DNA of 64,000 nucleotides from Synergistaceae bacterium (GTDB lineage: Bacteria; Synergistota; Synergistia; Synergistales; Aminobacteriaceae), in NCBI GenBank assembly GCA_017439345.1, contig JAFSJJ010000019.1:1-64000 (forward strand), read 5' to 3'. The notes beneath the pieces were generated by a model, which searched no databases, was not told where the DNA came from, and saw nothing but the letters and a program-made list of their open reading frames with translations. Position numbers and translations under genes: made by a program. Positions 42,147-51,767 of the stretch are shown piece by piece. Each line of letters opens with the position of its first letter. The stretch's first letter is position 1.

Positions 42147-44414
42147 TTAACGCTGCTTGTTCTTGTTGAAGTTGATTAAGCAGCCTGCTTTAACTATAGT
42201 GCGCTCGTTCTCGGTCATGTCCTGAATGTAAAGCTCTGCCTCGTGAGCCTTGCCGCCCTTAATGACGTATGCTTTAATGCTGCCGAGTTCGTTTTTATCA
42301 AGCGCGCTTCTAATTCCCGGTACATAGACGTAATCTCCGACTTCAAAATCAGGCTGTCCCTTCAGATGGAAAGGAATCATGCCCCAGTTCATGCAGTTAG
42401 AACGATAACGCTTTGTAGCATATTCTTGAGTTATGTTAGCTAATGCTCCCAAGACTCTCTGACATGAAGCTGCCTGCTCTCGTGCGCTGCCATCACCTGG
42501 TTTATTCGCGTAAATCGTTGAGCCTATTTCGATCGCCTTAACGTCAACGCCTTCCTGTCCGGGTATTGCTTTTATTGCCGCGTAGACTTCTGCAAGTTCC
42601 GGAGTCTCTTCACCCTTGAGTCTTGCCTTCTCGATCTTCTGAACTGCTTTAGCACGTCCTACGTATTCAGGATCTCTTCTCGATAACGTGAACTCAGCGA
42701 GTCCCAAAGGATTAGATCTGAATGATGAAGTCTCGCCCGACGGGATAAGCTCATCAGTTGTAGTAACGTCGTCAAGGATCTTAGATACAACACGAAGCAA
42801 GATATTTTCTGCAAGTTCTTCCTGCTCCGGCCAGTCTTTGATATTAGGCCCGAAACGAATTTCTTTGCTCTCGTCAGCCTTGCCGAAACCCCAGTAGACT
42901 CTTGACTTGTAAGCCTTATCGTCATAGTGATATGCGGGAATGTCTCCCCAGCAGTCGAGTTCTTCAGCTGATGTTAATTTGCCTCCGTTTGCTGCCGTTG
43001 CTGCGATTGAACGTGCGTCCATGAGTGCAACCGCTGACATTTGACCGTTACCGGGCTTTGAGCCTTCTCTGTTCGGGAAGTTACGGGTTGTGTGTCTGAT
43101 TGAGAAAGCGTTATTTGCGGGAGTGTCTCCTGCTCCGAAGCAAGGTCCGCAGAAAGCTGTCCTGATAATTGCGCCTGCGTCCATTAAGTCAGCTAAGAAA
43201 CCTTTGCGATCCAAATCAACGAATACGGGCTGAGATGACGGGTAAACACTAAGATAGAATTCATCAAATCCGCACGTCTTGCCTTTGAGAGCGTGTGCTG
43301 CTTCTACAACGTTCGTATAATTTCCTCCTGCACAGCCTCCGATGACTCCCTGCTGAACCATTAATTTTCCGTCAGGTGTAATCTTGTCCATGAGGGTGAA
43401 TGTTGCTCTGCCTCCTGCGACTTTGGCGGCTCTCTTCTCTGTGTCTGCAAGAATATCTTTCAGGTTAGCATAAAGTTCTGAAATCTCGTAAGCGTTCGAC
43501 GGGTGGAAGGGCATAGCTATCATTGGCTTAATAGTTGATAAGTCAATCTCAACGCATCCGTCATAGTATGCAACATCAGCGGGGTTTAACTCTTTGTAGT
43601 CGCCCTCTCTGCCGTGTTCAGCCAAGAATGCCTTAGTGTCCGAGTCAGTCCGCCATACTGATGAAAGGCACGTTGTCTCAGTGGTCATGACATCAACGCC
43701 GTTTCTGTAGTCAGTGGTCATGCTTGCAACGCCGGGGCCTACGAACTCCATGACTTTATTCTTGACGTAGCCCTTCTCAAAGACTGCTTTGACGAGAGCA
43801 ATTGCTATATCATGGGGTCCGACATAGGGAGCAGGTTTGCCCTTGAGATAAATTGCGACTACTCCGGGGTAAGCTACATCGTAAGTGTCCTGTAATAACT
43901 GCTTGACGAGTTCGCCGCCGCCCTCACCGATTGCCATTGTGCCTAAAGCTCCGTAGCGTGTGTGAGAGTCAGAGCCGAGAATCATTTTTCCGCAGCCTGC
44001 AAACATTTCGCGCATGAACTGATGAATGACTGCAATGTGAGGAGGGACGTAAATTCCGCCATATTTCTTTGCCGCACTGAGTCCGAAATAGTGATCGTCA
44101 TCGTTGATAGTTCCGCCGACTGCGCAGAGTGAATTATGGCAGTTAGTCATGACATAGGGCAGAGGAAATTTTTTCATGCCGCTTGCTCTTGCAGTTTGTA
44201 TAATTCCTACGAACGTAATATCATGGCTCGCCATTGAGTCAAATTTTATTTTCAGGTGCTCCATGTTGTCAGAAGTGTTGTGCGACTTCATGATACCATA
44301 AGCAATAGTGCCCTTCTTGGCTTCGGCTTTATTGTACTGGTTAGCAGCCTGGCTTTCAGGGACTATTTGATCGCCGTTGATTAAATAAATTCCTTCATCG
44401 TAGAGCTTAATCAT
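42147..44414 (-). CDS. Aconitase-family hydratase
   Basis: 755 residues of the bacterial aconitase-like hydratase group (shorter than AcnA/AcnB, found in many anaerobes). Iron-sulfur ligands: [14 protein letters not shown] and [13 protein letters not shown]. Substrate residues: [20 protein letters not shown], and the C-terminal swivel domain with [13 protein letters not shown]. Next to icd, so aconitate hydratase is the natural reading, though another hydroxy-tricarboxylate is possible. GAGGGGG ribosome site upstream. Confidence 0.88.
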   Translation of the reverse strand: MIKLYDEGIYLINGDQIVPESQAANQYNKAEAKKGTIAYGIMKSHNTSDNMEHLKIKFDSMASHDITFVGIIQTARASGMKKFPLPYVMTNCHNSLCAVGGTINDDDHYFGLSAAKKYGGIYVPPHIAVIHQFMREMFAGCGKMILGSDSHTRYGALGTMAIGEGGGELVKQLLQDTYDVAYPGVVAIYLKGKPAPYVGPHDIAIALVKAVFEKGYVKNKVMEFVGPGVASMTTDYRNGVDVMTTETTCLSSVWRTDSDTKAFLAEHGREGDYKELNPADVAYYDGCVEIDLSTIKPMIAMPFHPSNAYEISELYANLKDILADTEKRAAKVAGGRATFTLMDKITPDGKLMVQQGVIGGCAGGNYTNVVEAAHALKGKTCGFDEFYLSVYPSSQPVFVDLDRKGFLADLMDAGAIIRTAFCGPCFGAGDTPANNAFSIRHTTRNFPNREGSKPGNGQMSAVALMDARSIAATAANGGKLTSAEELDCWGDIPAYHYDDKAYKSRVYWGFGKADESKEIRFGPNIKDWPEQEELAENILLRVVSKILDDVTTTDELIPSGETSSFRSNPLGLAEFTLSRRDPEYVGRAKAVQKIEKARLKGEETPELAEVYAAIKAIPGQEGVDVKAIEIGSTIYANKPGDGSAREQAASCQRVLGALANITQEYATKRYRSNCMNWGMIPFHLKGQPDFEVGDYVYVPGIRSALDKNELGSIKAYVIKGGKAHEAELYIQDMTENERTIVKAGCLINFNKNKQR

Positions 44415-44492
44415 ATAAATAATATACCCCCTCGAAATTTATATTAATGTGTAAAATTTTTGTGAATTGTGTGAATGATTTTATTGATATGA

Positions 44493-44501
44493 ATTATAAC
44501 A
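44493..44501 (-). promoter_or_regulatory. Extended -10 promoter for the aconitase-family gene
   Basis: TGTTATAAT on the minus strand, 80 bases before the ATG, is the same ten-base GTGTTATAAT word found upstream of cheY. No clear -35. Confidence 0.45.
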
Positions 44502-44640
44502 CGCAAAATAATTTAGCTTCTCTGTGAATTTGTGTATTTGTCGCGAAAAAATTTTTGACTCAATGCTCGTTAAGTGATAATCTCTTAGCGGCTCATCAAT
44601 AACGAATCAGCTTCATGACTCACAAGCAGGCTCAGGGCGA

Positions 44641-44664
44641 GTTACTAATACAATTACTAATACA
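44641..44664. repeat. Twin TTACTAATACA element, copy 2
   Basis: GTTACTAATACA plus ATTACTAATACA, 23 of 24 bases identical to 16985-17008 and in the same orientation. Confidence 0.8.
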
Positions 44665-44740
44665 GAAGGCCTTGACTCATTCACTCACAGCAAAGTATAA
44701 CGCAGAAAAATTTTTTGCTAACGAGTCATTATTCACGCAT

Positions 44741-44773
44741 AAAAAAATTCCCCCCGATGTGAGTCGAGAGGAA
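44741..44773 (-). terminator. Rho-independent terminator after the hydrogenase operon
   Basis: On the minus strand TTCCTCTCG pairs with CGGGGGGAA (nine pairs, two G-T) over an 8-base loop, followed by TTTTTTT. Confidence 0.75.
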
Positions 44774-44789
44774 AATATTATTTATTAAC

Positions 44790-46514
44790 TTACTTCCAAA
44801 GCTCCCACTTTGATTGATCCGTGTGAAGCAGATGATGAGACTTTTCTCCCAGAGGTTCGCCCAAATATTCTTTATAGCACTGAATAATAGAAGGGTTCTC
44901 GTGTGAGAATCTCAAGTTCATCTTCTTGTCCAAGTCAAGCAGAATACGCCCGCGTCCTTCGCCAAGTTCTTTGCCCTCTTCAATTGGCTGGCCTCCTCCG
45001 CCTGCGCACCCTGTAGGACATGCCATGCACTCGACAAAATCATAGTGGACTCTACCGGCTTGAATGTCCTCGCAAAGTTTCCTGATATTTCCCAGACCGT
45101 GAGCTACTGCTATTCTTAATTTAATGCCTGCAATCTCGAACTCAGTCTCTTTGATGCCGTCATAGTCGCGTACATACTTGAATGCGTTTGCGTCAGGGTT
45201 GCTGCCTGTAACAACTTTATATGCCGTTCTTAATGCTGCCTCCATGACTCCGCCCGTAGTTCCGAAAATATGACCTGCTCCTGAAGCTGTGCCTAAAGGT
45301 GCATCGAATTCTGACTCTTCAAGTGATTTTGCGTCAATGCCTTCTGATTTAATCAGCCTGTCGAGTTCTCTGACTGTCAAGACAACGTCAATGTCGCGCG
45401 CTCCTGAAGCGTTCATGCACTCAACATCGCACTCGTATTTTTTCGCAGTACAAGGCATTATTGAGACGTGATAAATTTTTTCGGGTTCGACTCCCAAAAT
45501 CTGAGCGTACCACGTTTTTATAATTGCTCCGAACATTTGTTGCGGTGATTTCGCGCTTGATAACTGAGGCACTAAATCAGGAAATTCCATCTTGATAAAT
45601 CTTACCCAGCCCGGACAGCATGAAGTGAACATAGGATACTGTTTTAACTCGCCTGCTTTGAACCTGTGAAGGAACTCATTAGCTTCTTCCATGATCGTCA
45701 AGTCAGCAGAAAAGTCCGTATCAAAGACGTAATTAAATCCTACTGCACGTAACGCACTCGCTAAACGATTCTGAGTCGCTTCCTCATGAGTCAAGCCTAA
45801 CTTCTCGCCCCATGAAGTTCTGACAGCAGGAGCAACTGAAGCAATCATGATTTTATCGCCTGAAGCAAAGGCATCGCGTACCTTCTGAGTGTCATCGCGT
45901 ACTGTTAATGCTCCGACAGGGCAGTGAGTTATACATTGTCCGCAAATTGTGCAGTTGACTTTTGTAATGTCCTGGCCGTCCCTGACATCGACTGTAGTGC
46001 GTGAACCTGTTCTTGATATATCCCAGACGTTCATTTTCTGGATATTGTCGCAAACCTGAACACAGCGCATACACTTAATACACTTCTGAGCGTTTCGTAT
46101 TAACGGGAAATCCATATTCCAGTCAAACGCGGGCAGGTCTTCATGATATGGAAATTCGTTAATGCCTAAGTCGTTCGCCACTGTCTGAAGTTCGCAGTTC
46201 CCTGACCTGACACACTCGGCGCAACGTGCATTGTGCTGGCTGAGAATTAATTCAACGTTGACTCTTCTTGCTTGTCTTGCTTTAGGTGAATTAGTGATGA
46301 CCTTCATACCTTCCTGTAAAATCGTATTGCATGAAGATACGAGTCTGTCCTGGCCTTCTATTTCGACAACGCAGACTCTACAGGCTCCGATCTCGTTTAC
46401 TTTTTTCAAGTAGCACAGGTGGGGAATCGTTATATTATTTAATTTCGCGGCCTCAAGTATCGTTGTGTTCTCGGGAACCTGTACAGCTTTTCCGTTAATT
46501 GTCGCGTTTACCAT
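44790..46514 (-). CDS. [FeFe]-hydrogenase catalytic subunit (HndD/HydA type)
   Basis: 574 residues. Order: [2Fe-2S] domain (CYLKKVNEIGACRVC), His-Cys3 [4Fe-4S] (HNARCAECVRSGNC), two-cluster ferredoxin domain (CIKCMRCVQVC, CTICGQCITHCP), then the H-cluster domain with all three motifs: L1 TSCCPGWVRF, L2 MPCTAKKYECD and L3 ECMACPTGCAGGGGQP, and a small-subunit-like tail. It evolves or consumes H2. It overlaps the GltD-like partner by 7 bases. This layout matches NAD(P)-linked hydrogenases rather than simple ferredoxin ones. Confidence 0.95.
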   Translation of the reverse strand: MVNATINGKAVQVPENTTILEAAKLNNITIPHLCYLKKVNEIGACRVCVVEIEGQDRLVSSCNTILQEGMKVITNSPKARQARRVNVELILSQHNARCAECVRSGNCELQTVANDLGINEFPYHEDLPAFDWNMDFPLIRNAQKCIKCMRCVQVCDNIQKMNVWDISRTGSRTTVDVRDGQDITKVNCTICGQCITHCPVGALTVRDDTQKVRDAFASGDKIMIASVAPAVRTSWGEKLGLTHEEATQNRLASALRAVGFNYVFDTDFSADLTIMEEANEFLHRFKAGELKQYPMFTSCCPGWVRFIKMEFPDLVPQLSSAKSPQQMFGAIIKTWYAQILGVEPEKIYHVSIMPCTAKKYECDVECMNASGARDIDVVLTVRELDRLIKSEGIDAKSLEESEFDAPLGTASGAGHIFGTTGGVMEAALRTAYKVVTGSNPDANAFKYVRDYDGIKETEFEIAGIKLRIAVAHGLGNIRKLCEDIQAGRVHYDFVECMACPTGCAGGGGQPIEEGKELGEGRGRILLDLDKKMNLRFSHENPSIIQCYKEYLGEPLGEKSHHLLHTDQSKWELWK

Positions 46515-48364
46515 TTGAATTCACGCCCCTCCCTGAATTTTCCGAAACCGTAATAATCACATCTTAAGCAGCGGTTTGACTCCTGTTCCATTTCTTCCTG
46601 AGTCATGCCTTTCTCTACGAGCTTGAAATCATGTACGCGTTCATCGATTGGACGTTCACGCATTTTGACTCTTCCGCAAGCTGGTCTGTTATGAGGTACA
46701 GGATCAGGAATCTCAACAGGAATCTCAATAGGATGATGGAAGCCGAGATACTCATCAATATTTGCTGCTGCGACTTTACCTGCTGCTATAGCGCGTATAA
46801 CTGTTGCAGGACCTGAGACGCAATCTCCGCCGGAAAATACTCCGTCCATGTTTACGCCCTTGACCTGTTCGCTGTCGAAAGCCTCAATGCAGCCCCATTT
46901 AACTGCGATGCCTGACTCCTCGAAGTTGTGAGAGTCGATTCCTTGACCAATTGCAACGACGATAATATCAGCCTCGAGTCTTATCGGTTCTGCGCTTGCA
47001 TCTTTAGGCGCGGGTCTGCCTCCTTTGATGTTGCTTATCATTTGCTGCTTGACCCACAGGGCTTTAGCTTTGCCGTCACTGCCGACTTCGACTTTCAACG
47101 GTGCTGCAAGTTCGAGAATTTCACAGCCTTCAACTTCTGTAGCTTCAACTTCTTCAGCCAGGGCCGTCATGTCATCTTTGCGTCTTCTGTAAGCAAGGGT
47201 TACTTTGTCAGCGTTTAATCTCAGTGAAGATCTTGCGCAGTCCATTGCAACGTTACCGCCTCCGACAACGACAACTTTTTTGCCTCTGAAGTCAGGGTAT
47301 TCGTCATCGCCTATCATTCGCAGTAATTTAACGGCCGACATGACTCCTTCTGCATCTTCGCCGGGAATCTTGAGAGTCTTGTCAGTGTGGGCACCGATTG
47401 CTATATAAATTGCGTCGAACTCAGAACGTAACTTTGAGAGCGGATAGTCAGGGCCTCCGATTGAGACTTCTTTATGAACCTTAATATCACCGGCTGTTAA
47501 TAGAGTCTCTATCTCTTCATGTAAAACTTCTCTGGGCAGACGATATGAAGGGATACCGTAACGCAGCATACCTCCGAGTCTCTTTCTCTGTTCGAAAATT
47601 TCTACTGAATGACCCATCATACCGAGATAGTACGCAGCACTTATACCGCTTGGGCCTCCGCCGATGATTGCTACTTTCTTACCTGTTGCAGGAGCAGGCT
47701 TCTCACCTTCGCGATATACAGGGACGTGGCCTGAATGATCTATTGCGTAGAGTTTCAAGCCTCTGATATTAATTGCGTCATCGACCATACGTCTACGGCA
47801 TTTATTTTCGCAAGGGTGTTCGCAGACCATAGCGCAGACACTTGGGAAGGGGTTATCTTTGCGTATTAATCTAACAGCGTCGGCGTATCGTCCTGCGTTG
47901 ACAAGGGCAATATATCCGGGAATATCGACATGTGCGGGGCAGAGAGTCACACAAGGTACAGCGTGGAAACCGTCTGAATTGCATTTGTGATTCTTTGCGT
48001 GGGACTCGTAATCATCGCGGAAGCCCTTTACACCTTTCAAGACCATGTTAGCGGCCTCGTAACCTATTGCGCAGTCAGCTGAATCTGAAATTGTCTGAGC
48101 AGTCTTCTCAATCTGAGATACTGTCTTCATGCTGCCTTTACCGTCAATAAGATCATCGATCAGTCTTTCGAGCTGAGGCAGACCTACACGGCAGGGGACA
48201 CACTTTCCGCATGTCTGGGCTGAACATACTTTGAGATAACTGCTTGCTACATCGAGAGGACAAAGACCGGGAGGCGCACCTTTAACGCGTCGTTCTAAAT
48301 CAGTGTGAAGCGACTCTACAGTGGCCTGAGCTTTTGTCTCGTTCATAATGCTAAGGCGGCTCAA
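46508..48364 (-). CDS. NuoF-cluster plus GltD-like NAD(P)H oxidoreductase, hydrogenase partner
   Basis: 618 residues. TTG 48364 is supported by AGGGAG 9 bases upstream. Residues about 45-110 have the NuoF-type [4Fe-4S] site (CGKCVPCRVG and DSADCAIG) without the NuoF flavin domain. Next comes a GltD-like ferredoxin segment (VPCVTLCPAHVDIPGYI, CEHPCENKCRRR), an FAD site (IIGGGPSGISAAYYLG), an NAD(P) site (VVGGGNVAMDCARSSLRL, YRRRKDDM, favouring NADP), and a final CLRCDYYG. It probably passes electrons between NAD(P)H and the hydrogenase, replacing HydB/HydC. Possible electron bifurcation is an inference. Confidence 0.85.
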   Translation of the reverse strand: MSRLSIMNETKAQATVESLHTDLERRVKGAPPGLCPLDVASSYLKVCSAQTCGKCVPCRVGLPQLERLIDDLIDGKGSMKTVSQIEKTAQTISDSADCAIGYEAANMVLKGVKGFRDDYESHAKNHKCNSDGFHAVPCVTLCPAHVDIPGYIALVNAGRYADAVRLIRKDNPFPSVCAMVCEHPCENKCRRRMVDDAINIRGLKLYAIDHSGHVPVYREGEKPAPATGKKVAIIGGGPSGISAAYYLGMMGHSVEIFEQRKRLGGMLRYGIPSYRLPREVLHEEIETLLTAGDIKVHKEVSIGGPDYPLSKLRSEFDAIYIAIGAHTDKTLKIPGEDAEGVMSAVKLLRMIGDDEYPDFRGKKVVVVGGGNVAMDCARSSLRLNADKVTLAYRRRKDDMTALAEEVEATEVEGCEILELAAPLKVEVGSDGKAKALWVKQQMISNIKGGRPAPKDASAEPIRLEADIIVVAIGQGIDSHNFEESGIAVKWGCIEAFDSEQVKGVNMDGVFSGGDCVSGPATVIRAIAAGKVAAANIDEYLGFHHPIEIPVEIPDPVPHNRPACGRVKMRERPIDERVHDFKLVEKGMTQEEMEQESNRCLRCDYYGFGKFREGREFKW

Positions 48365-48463
48365 AAAAGATCACTCCCTCGTTATTGTTTGTTTGATTAT
48401 TTTGTTGTGAAAAAAATTTTTTACCCCTTGAATGTGAAATATTATACATGATTCATGATTGCA

Positions 48464-48500
48464 TAAAAAAAACAGAAGACCTGATTAACAAGTCTCCTGT
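48464..48500 (-). terminator. Strong rho-independent terminator after the Rpn-family gene
   Basis: On the minus strand ACAGGAGACTTG and CAGGTCTTCTGT form a 12-pair stem (with G-T pairs) around a 5-base loop, followed by eight T. Confidence 0.8.
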
Positions 48501-48519
48501 CATGATGTGTTAATTTAAT

Positions 48520-49456
48520 TTACTGATTTGCTTTGAGGGTCTTAGCGAGTCTCTTGACTGCTGTCATTGAGAGTCCTGAGTACTCGACTATTTCATCAAG
48601 AGCGAGTTTGCCGGCTTGAAGCATCCTGAGAGCAAACGATTCTTTTTCCTGTTTAGCTGCTTGAGCTGCATCTTTAGTAGCTTGTTTAAAATTCTGCTCG
48701 ACTTGTTCTACAGCTTGTTGCACAGCTTGTTCTACCATCTGTTTTGCTAATTTCAGGGCGCGTTTCTCAGCAAGTTTCTCAGCACGTTTATCGGCTTCAA
48801 TATTGATACTTTCTTCCCATACTCCTGCCACTTCTATCACCCCCTCCGGCTCTTGCTTGAAGTGCCTTGTTCTCTCTGCAAGCGGCTTGTAATTCATTTT
48901 GTCAGGATTGACACACAATAAATCATGTATCAGTTTACCGAGTGCAGTGTCTCTATCTTTGTGAGATGCATTCACGTAAATAATGTGAGACTCATCACCG
49001 AACTTTTTACCCGTCTCGTTAATGACTCTGTCAATCGTGTAAATCGGCAGGCCTCCCTTGAGAATGTCTTTCTCTGTGATAAATATAACGTAGACTTCAG
49101 GAAGCGGTTCAAACGTTTTTGTTCCCGGCTCAAGACTTCTTACATCAATCATGCTGCTGTGATACCTGGCTCGTTTAGGCTTAGCTCCCTTGTTAGCGCG
49201 CTGAAATTCAATATCGTATTTACGACCCTTCTTGTCAGTCGCTAATATATCGAGTCTCACTTCACGCTCCGGACCTGTCAAAGTTTCTTGTATCGCTGAC
49301 GACAACACGATTAAATCATCGCGGTTAAGAATGATTCTGAATTATAAGTTCAACGCATTCGTTGTGTCCTTCAAAGCATAGTTTCATTAAAGCATCGTCC
49401 ATGAGGCACAAACTTGCGGCAAGATCATAATCTTTCTGAGTTAATTTACGAGTCAT
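48520..49456 (-). pseudogene. Rpn/PD-(D/E)XK nuclease-family transposase-like gene with a frameshift
   Basis: The main frame (GTG 49308 to 48520, 262 residues) has the PD-(D/E)XK core VRLDILATDKKGRKYDIEFQ and a long Gln/Ala/Lys coiled tail. Family proteins begin about 50 residues earlier. Those residues are found in another frame from ATG 49456 (MTRKLTQKDYDLAAS, CLMDDALMKLCFEGHNECVE), which has a GGAG ribosome site and overlaps the galT stop by 4 bases. That frame stops near 49330. Skipping one base near 49346 joins ELII to RIILNRDDLIVLSS, exactly the family continuation. A one-base insertion has broken the gene, or there is a sequence error. Confidence 0.8.
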
Positions 49457-50967
49457 GCAAGAACCTTCTCCGCGAACCTGTCAAACGCTGCGAGTCCTTC
49501 AGGTGTCCTCTTATAGACTCCGCTGTCAGTCAGAACCTGAGCAAACACTTGGCCGACTTCAGAGCGAATCATATTTTTAATCGTTAAATCATCGTTGCAG
49601 GCTTTCAAGTCCTCATGTTTAACGCGCAGAGTTTTATACCAGTCCGAATGAATGCTTAAATCTTCACTGAGAGAGTCTCTGCCCTCAAGCCATGACGTGC
49701 AAATTTTCTCGAGAGACGCTTTCAATCTTGCAGGCAGGACAGCGAGTCCCATGACTTCGATTAAGCCTATGTTCTCCTTCTTGATGTGATGGACTTCACT
49801 ATGAGGGTGAAAGATTCCCAAAGGATGCTCTTCACTTGTTCTGTTATTGCGCAGGACTAAATCAATCTCGTAGTTATCGCCCCGTCGTCTTGCAATAGGC
49901 GTTATAGTGTTATGGGCTTCTCCGTCAGAGTATGCAAATATATTCGCTTCCTCGTCAGTCCATTCGCGCCACGCTGATAAAATTTTATCGGACATAGCTG
50001 CAAGTTTTTCAGGATTGCGTGAGAATAATCTTATCGCAGACATTGGCCACTTGATTCTACCGGCTGTAATATCATCGTCTGATAACGTGTAGTGCTTCTC
50101 AAACGGTGCATTATCCATCGCAAAGACGTAACGCCCTCCCTGATAGTGATCATGTGAGAGTATAGAACCTCCGACAATGGGCAGGTCAGCATTCGAGCCT
50201 ATGAAGTAGTGAGGAAATCTCTCAATGAACGCAAAGAGGTTGTCAAATGTCTCACGCGAAATCAGCATAGGGACATGATTAGAGTCAAGGACTATGCAGT
50301 GTTCGTTATAATAACTGTACGGCGAATACTGGAAGAACCATTTATGACCGTTGAACTCTAAGGGTATAAGTCTTATGTTCTGACGCGCGGGGTGTCCGTG
50401 ATGACCGTAAAAGCCTTCGTTCTCAGGGCATAATAAACACTTCGGGTAACCTGTAGACTTCATTGCACGAGCCTTAGCTATGTCTCTTGGATCCTTCTCA
50501 GGCTTGCTCATGTTAATAGTTATATCAAGCTCCCCGAACTCAGTTAGAGTCTTCCAGCAGATATTTTTTGCAGTACGTTCTGAGCGAATATAATTTGAAG
50601 ATATTCCCAGAGAGTAAAAATAATTTGTAGCGTCAACAGGTGAATTTTTTCTCAGGGACTCGAATCTTTCTATCACATCAGAAGGGCGGGGCGTTAATAC
50701 TCCCATTAATTTAGTGTCGAGTAAGTCGCGTTCTGTCTCAGTGTTCTCGATTAAGTTATTCTCTGCTGACCAGTCAAGAATTTTCGCGAGAATTGAGTCC
50801 GGTGAAGCTGAGAAGTCCTGCGAGTCAACTTCTTCAAATTCAAACGAATTGAGTCCGAGAATGCCTATCAACGAGTTAGCAGCCCATATTTTGTCTTCAG
50901 GATTGATTAAGCCGTGATAGAGAGCAAACGCAATCAGATTATTAATTTCGTGATTAACGTTAATCAT
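49453..50967 (-). CDS. galT: Galactose-1-phosphate uridylyltransferase, class II (GalT)
   Basis: 504 residues, typical of the longer Firmicutes-type GalT. Motifs: CLLCPENEGFYGHHGHPARQN, FQYSPYSYYNEHCIVL, LSHDHYQGGRYVFAMD and FHPHSEVHHIKKENIGLIEV. Exchanges UMP between UDP-glucose and galactose-1-phosphate. No galK or galE is adjacent. It lies 3 bases after the exported-protein gene and 4 bases over the Rpn start, so they form one operon. Confidence 0.95.
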   Translation of the reverse strand: MINVNHEINNLIAFALYHGLINPEDKIWAANSLIGILGLNSFEFEEVDSQDFSASPDSILAKILDWSAENNLIENTETERDLLDTKLMGVLTPRPSDVIERFESLRKNSPVDATNYFYSLGISSNYIRSERTAKNICWKTLTEFGELDITINMSKPEKDPRDIAKARAMKSTGYPKCLLCPENEGFYGHHGHPARQNIRLIPLEFNGHKWFFQYSPYSYYNEHCIVLDSNHVPMLISRETFDNLFAFIERFPHYFIGSNADLPIVGGSILSHDHYQGGRYVFAMDNAPFEKHYTLSDDDITAGRIKWPMSAIRLFSRNPEKLAAMSDKILSAWREWTDEEANIFAYSDGEAHNTITPIARRRGDNYEIDLVLRNNRTSEEHPLGIFHPHSEVHHIKKENIGLIEVMGLAVLPARLKASLEKICTSWLEGRDSLSEDLSIHSDWYKTLRVKHEDLKACNDDLTIKNMIRSEVGQVFAQVLTDSGVYKRTPEGLAAFDRFAEKVLA

Positions 50968-50970
50968 GAT

Positions 50971-51639
50971 TTACTCTGCTCCTCGTCCGTCGTCCTTCCA
51001 TTCGACTCTGAGTGAAAGTATCGACCATGTGTTTTTACTGCCCCACTTGTAAGGCCTTGCTGTTGCTGTGAAGTATGCAGGTCTCTCGGATTTCTTCTTG
51101 AGGTTGTAGAGTTCGCCTTCCATTGTGATAACGCGCTTGTTTCTTCTGACCTCTTGAACGTCTGCATAATAAATCTTGTCTTCGCCCCAGCTCTTAGCGT
51201 CAAAGTGATAATTATCTCCGTCAAAGTATGCTTCAGGAGCGTAACCCAGAATGCTTTGATGTTCAATGTCATCGATTGCAAAATATTTTCTGATTGGTCT
51301 TAACACGTCATCAGCTGCCATGATGTTAGGGCCGTATTCACATTTTCTGCGTCTGCATTTCTTGAGGGTACTCTTAGGGTTATTGATGATGTTATGAGCT
51401 ATTCCGAATCGAATCAAGTCGCCTGCGTTGTCAGGATTTCCCAAATGCAAAATAGAGTCATCGCCGTCTTCTTCCAAGTCAAAGTTATAGAGTCCCTGTT
51501 CAGTGAAGTTGCTGATGAAGATTCCCATTCTGTGAAGCTCGTCATCATCCCTTGAAGCTGCGATTGAACTTGAAGCCGAAGCCAGAGAGAATATAGCGAT
51601 AGTTACGAGAATTGCTGCGATAAAAATTTTACGTTTCAT
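50971..51639 (-). CDS. Exported protein of unknown function
   Basis: About 222 residues from ATG 51639, chosen for the GGAGG upstream and the signal peptide that follows it (KRKIFIAAILVTIAIFSLASA). The frame is open upstream to 51804 but that part lacks protein character. The mature part is beta-rich and charged, with ELHRMGIFISNFTEQGLYNF, LHLGNPDNAGDLIRFGIAHN and YAPEAYFDGDNYHFDAKSWG. No cysteine pair or catalytic motif was recognised. It precedes galT in the same operon. An extended -10 (TGCTATAAT) lies at 51676-51684 on the minus strand. Confidence 0.75.
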   Translation of the reverse strand: MKRKIFIAAILVTIAIFSLASASSSIAASRDDDELHRMGIFISNFTEQGLYNFDLEEDGDDSILHLGNPDNAGDLIRFGIAHNIINNPKSTLKKCRRRKCEYGPNIMAADDVLRPIRKYFAIDDIEHQSILGYAPEAYFDGDNYHFDAKSWGEDKIYYADVQEVRRNKRVITMEGELYNLKKKSERPAYFTATARPYKWGSKNTWSILSLRVEWKDDGRGAE

Positions 51640-51767
51640 GATTAATGACCTCCATATATAATAAATGTGAATAAGATTATAGCAACAAGATAAAATTTTC
51701 TGTTTTATTGCTTTTCGTGTAAAATACAGTCTAAATTTTTTCCAGTTATCATTATTAATGAACGGGG

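Larger units (their letters stand above)
44415..44789. other. 375-base intergenic region between the hydratase and hydrogenase genes
   Basis: It holds the hydratase promoter (44493-44501), the second TTACTAATACA twin element (44641-44664) and the hydrogenase terminator (44741-44773). The stretch 44571-44740 also has several GACTCA/GAGTCA words. No open frame with a ribosome site was seen. Confidence 0.7.

Noticed and set aside
49320-49350. Programmed +1 frameshift in the Rpn-family gene
   Set aside because: No slippery run, rare-codon stop context or stimulating structure was apparent, so simple mutation or read error is preferred.
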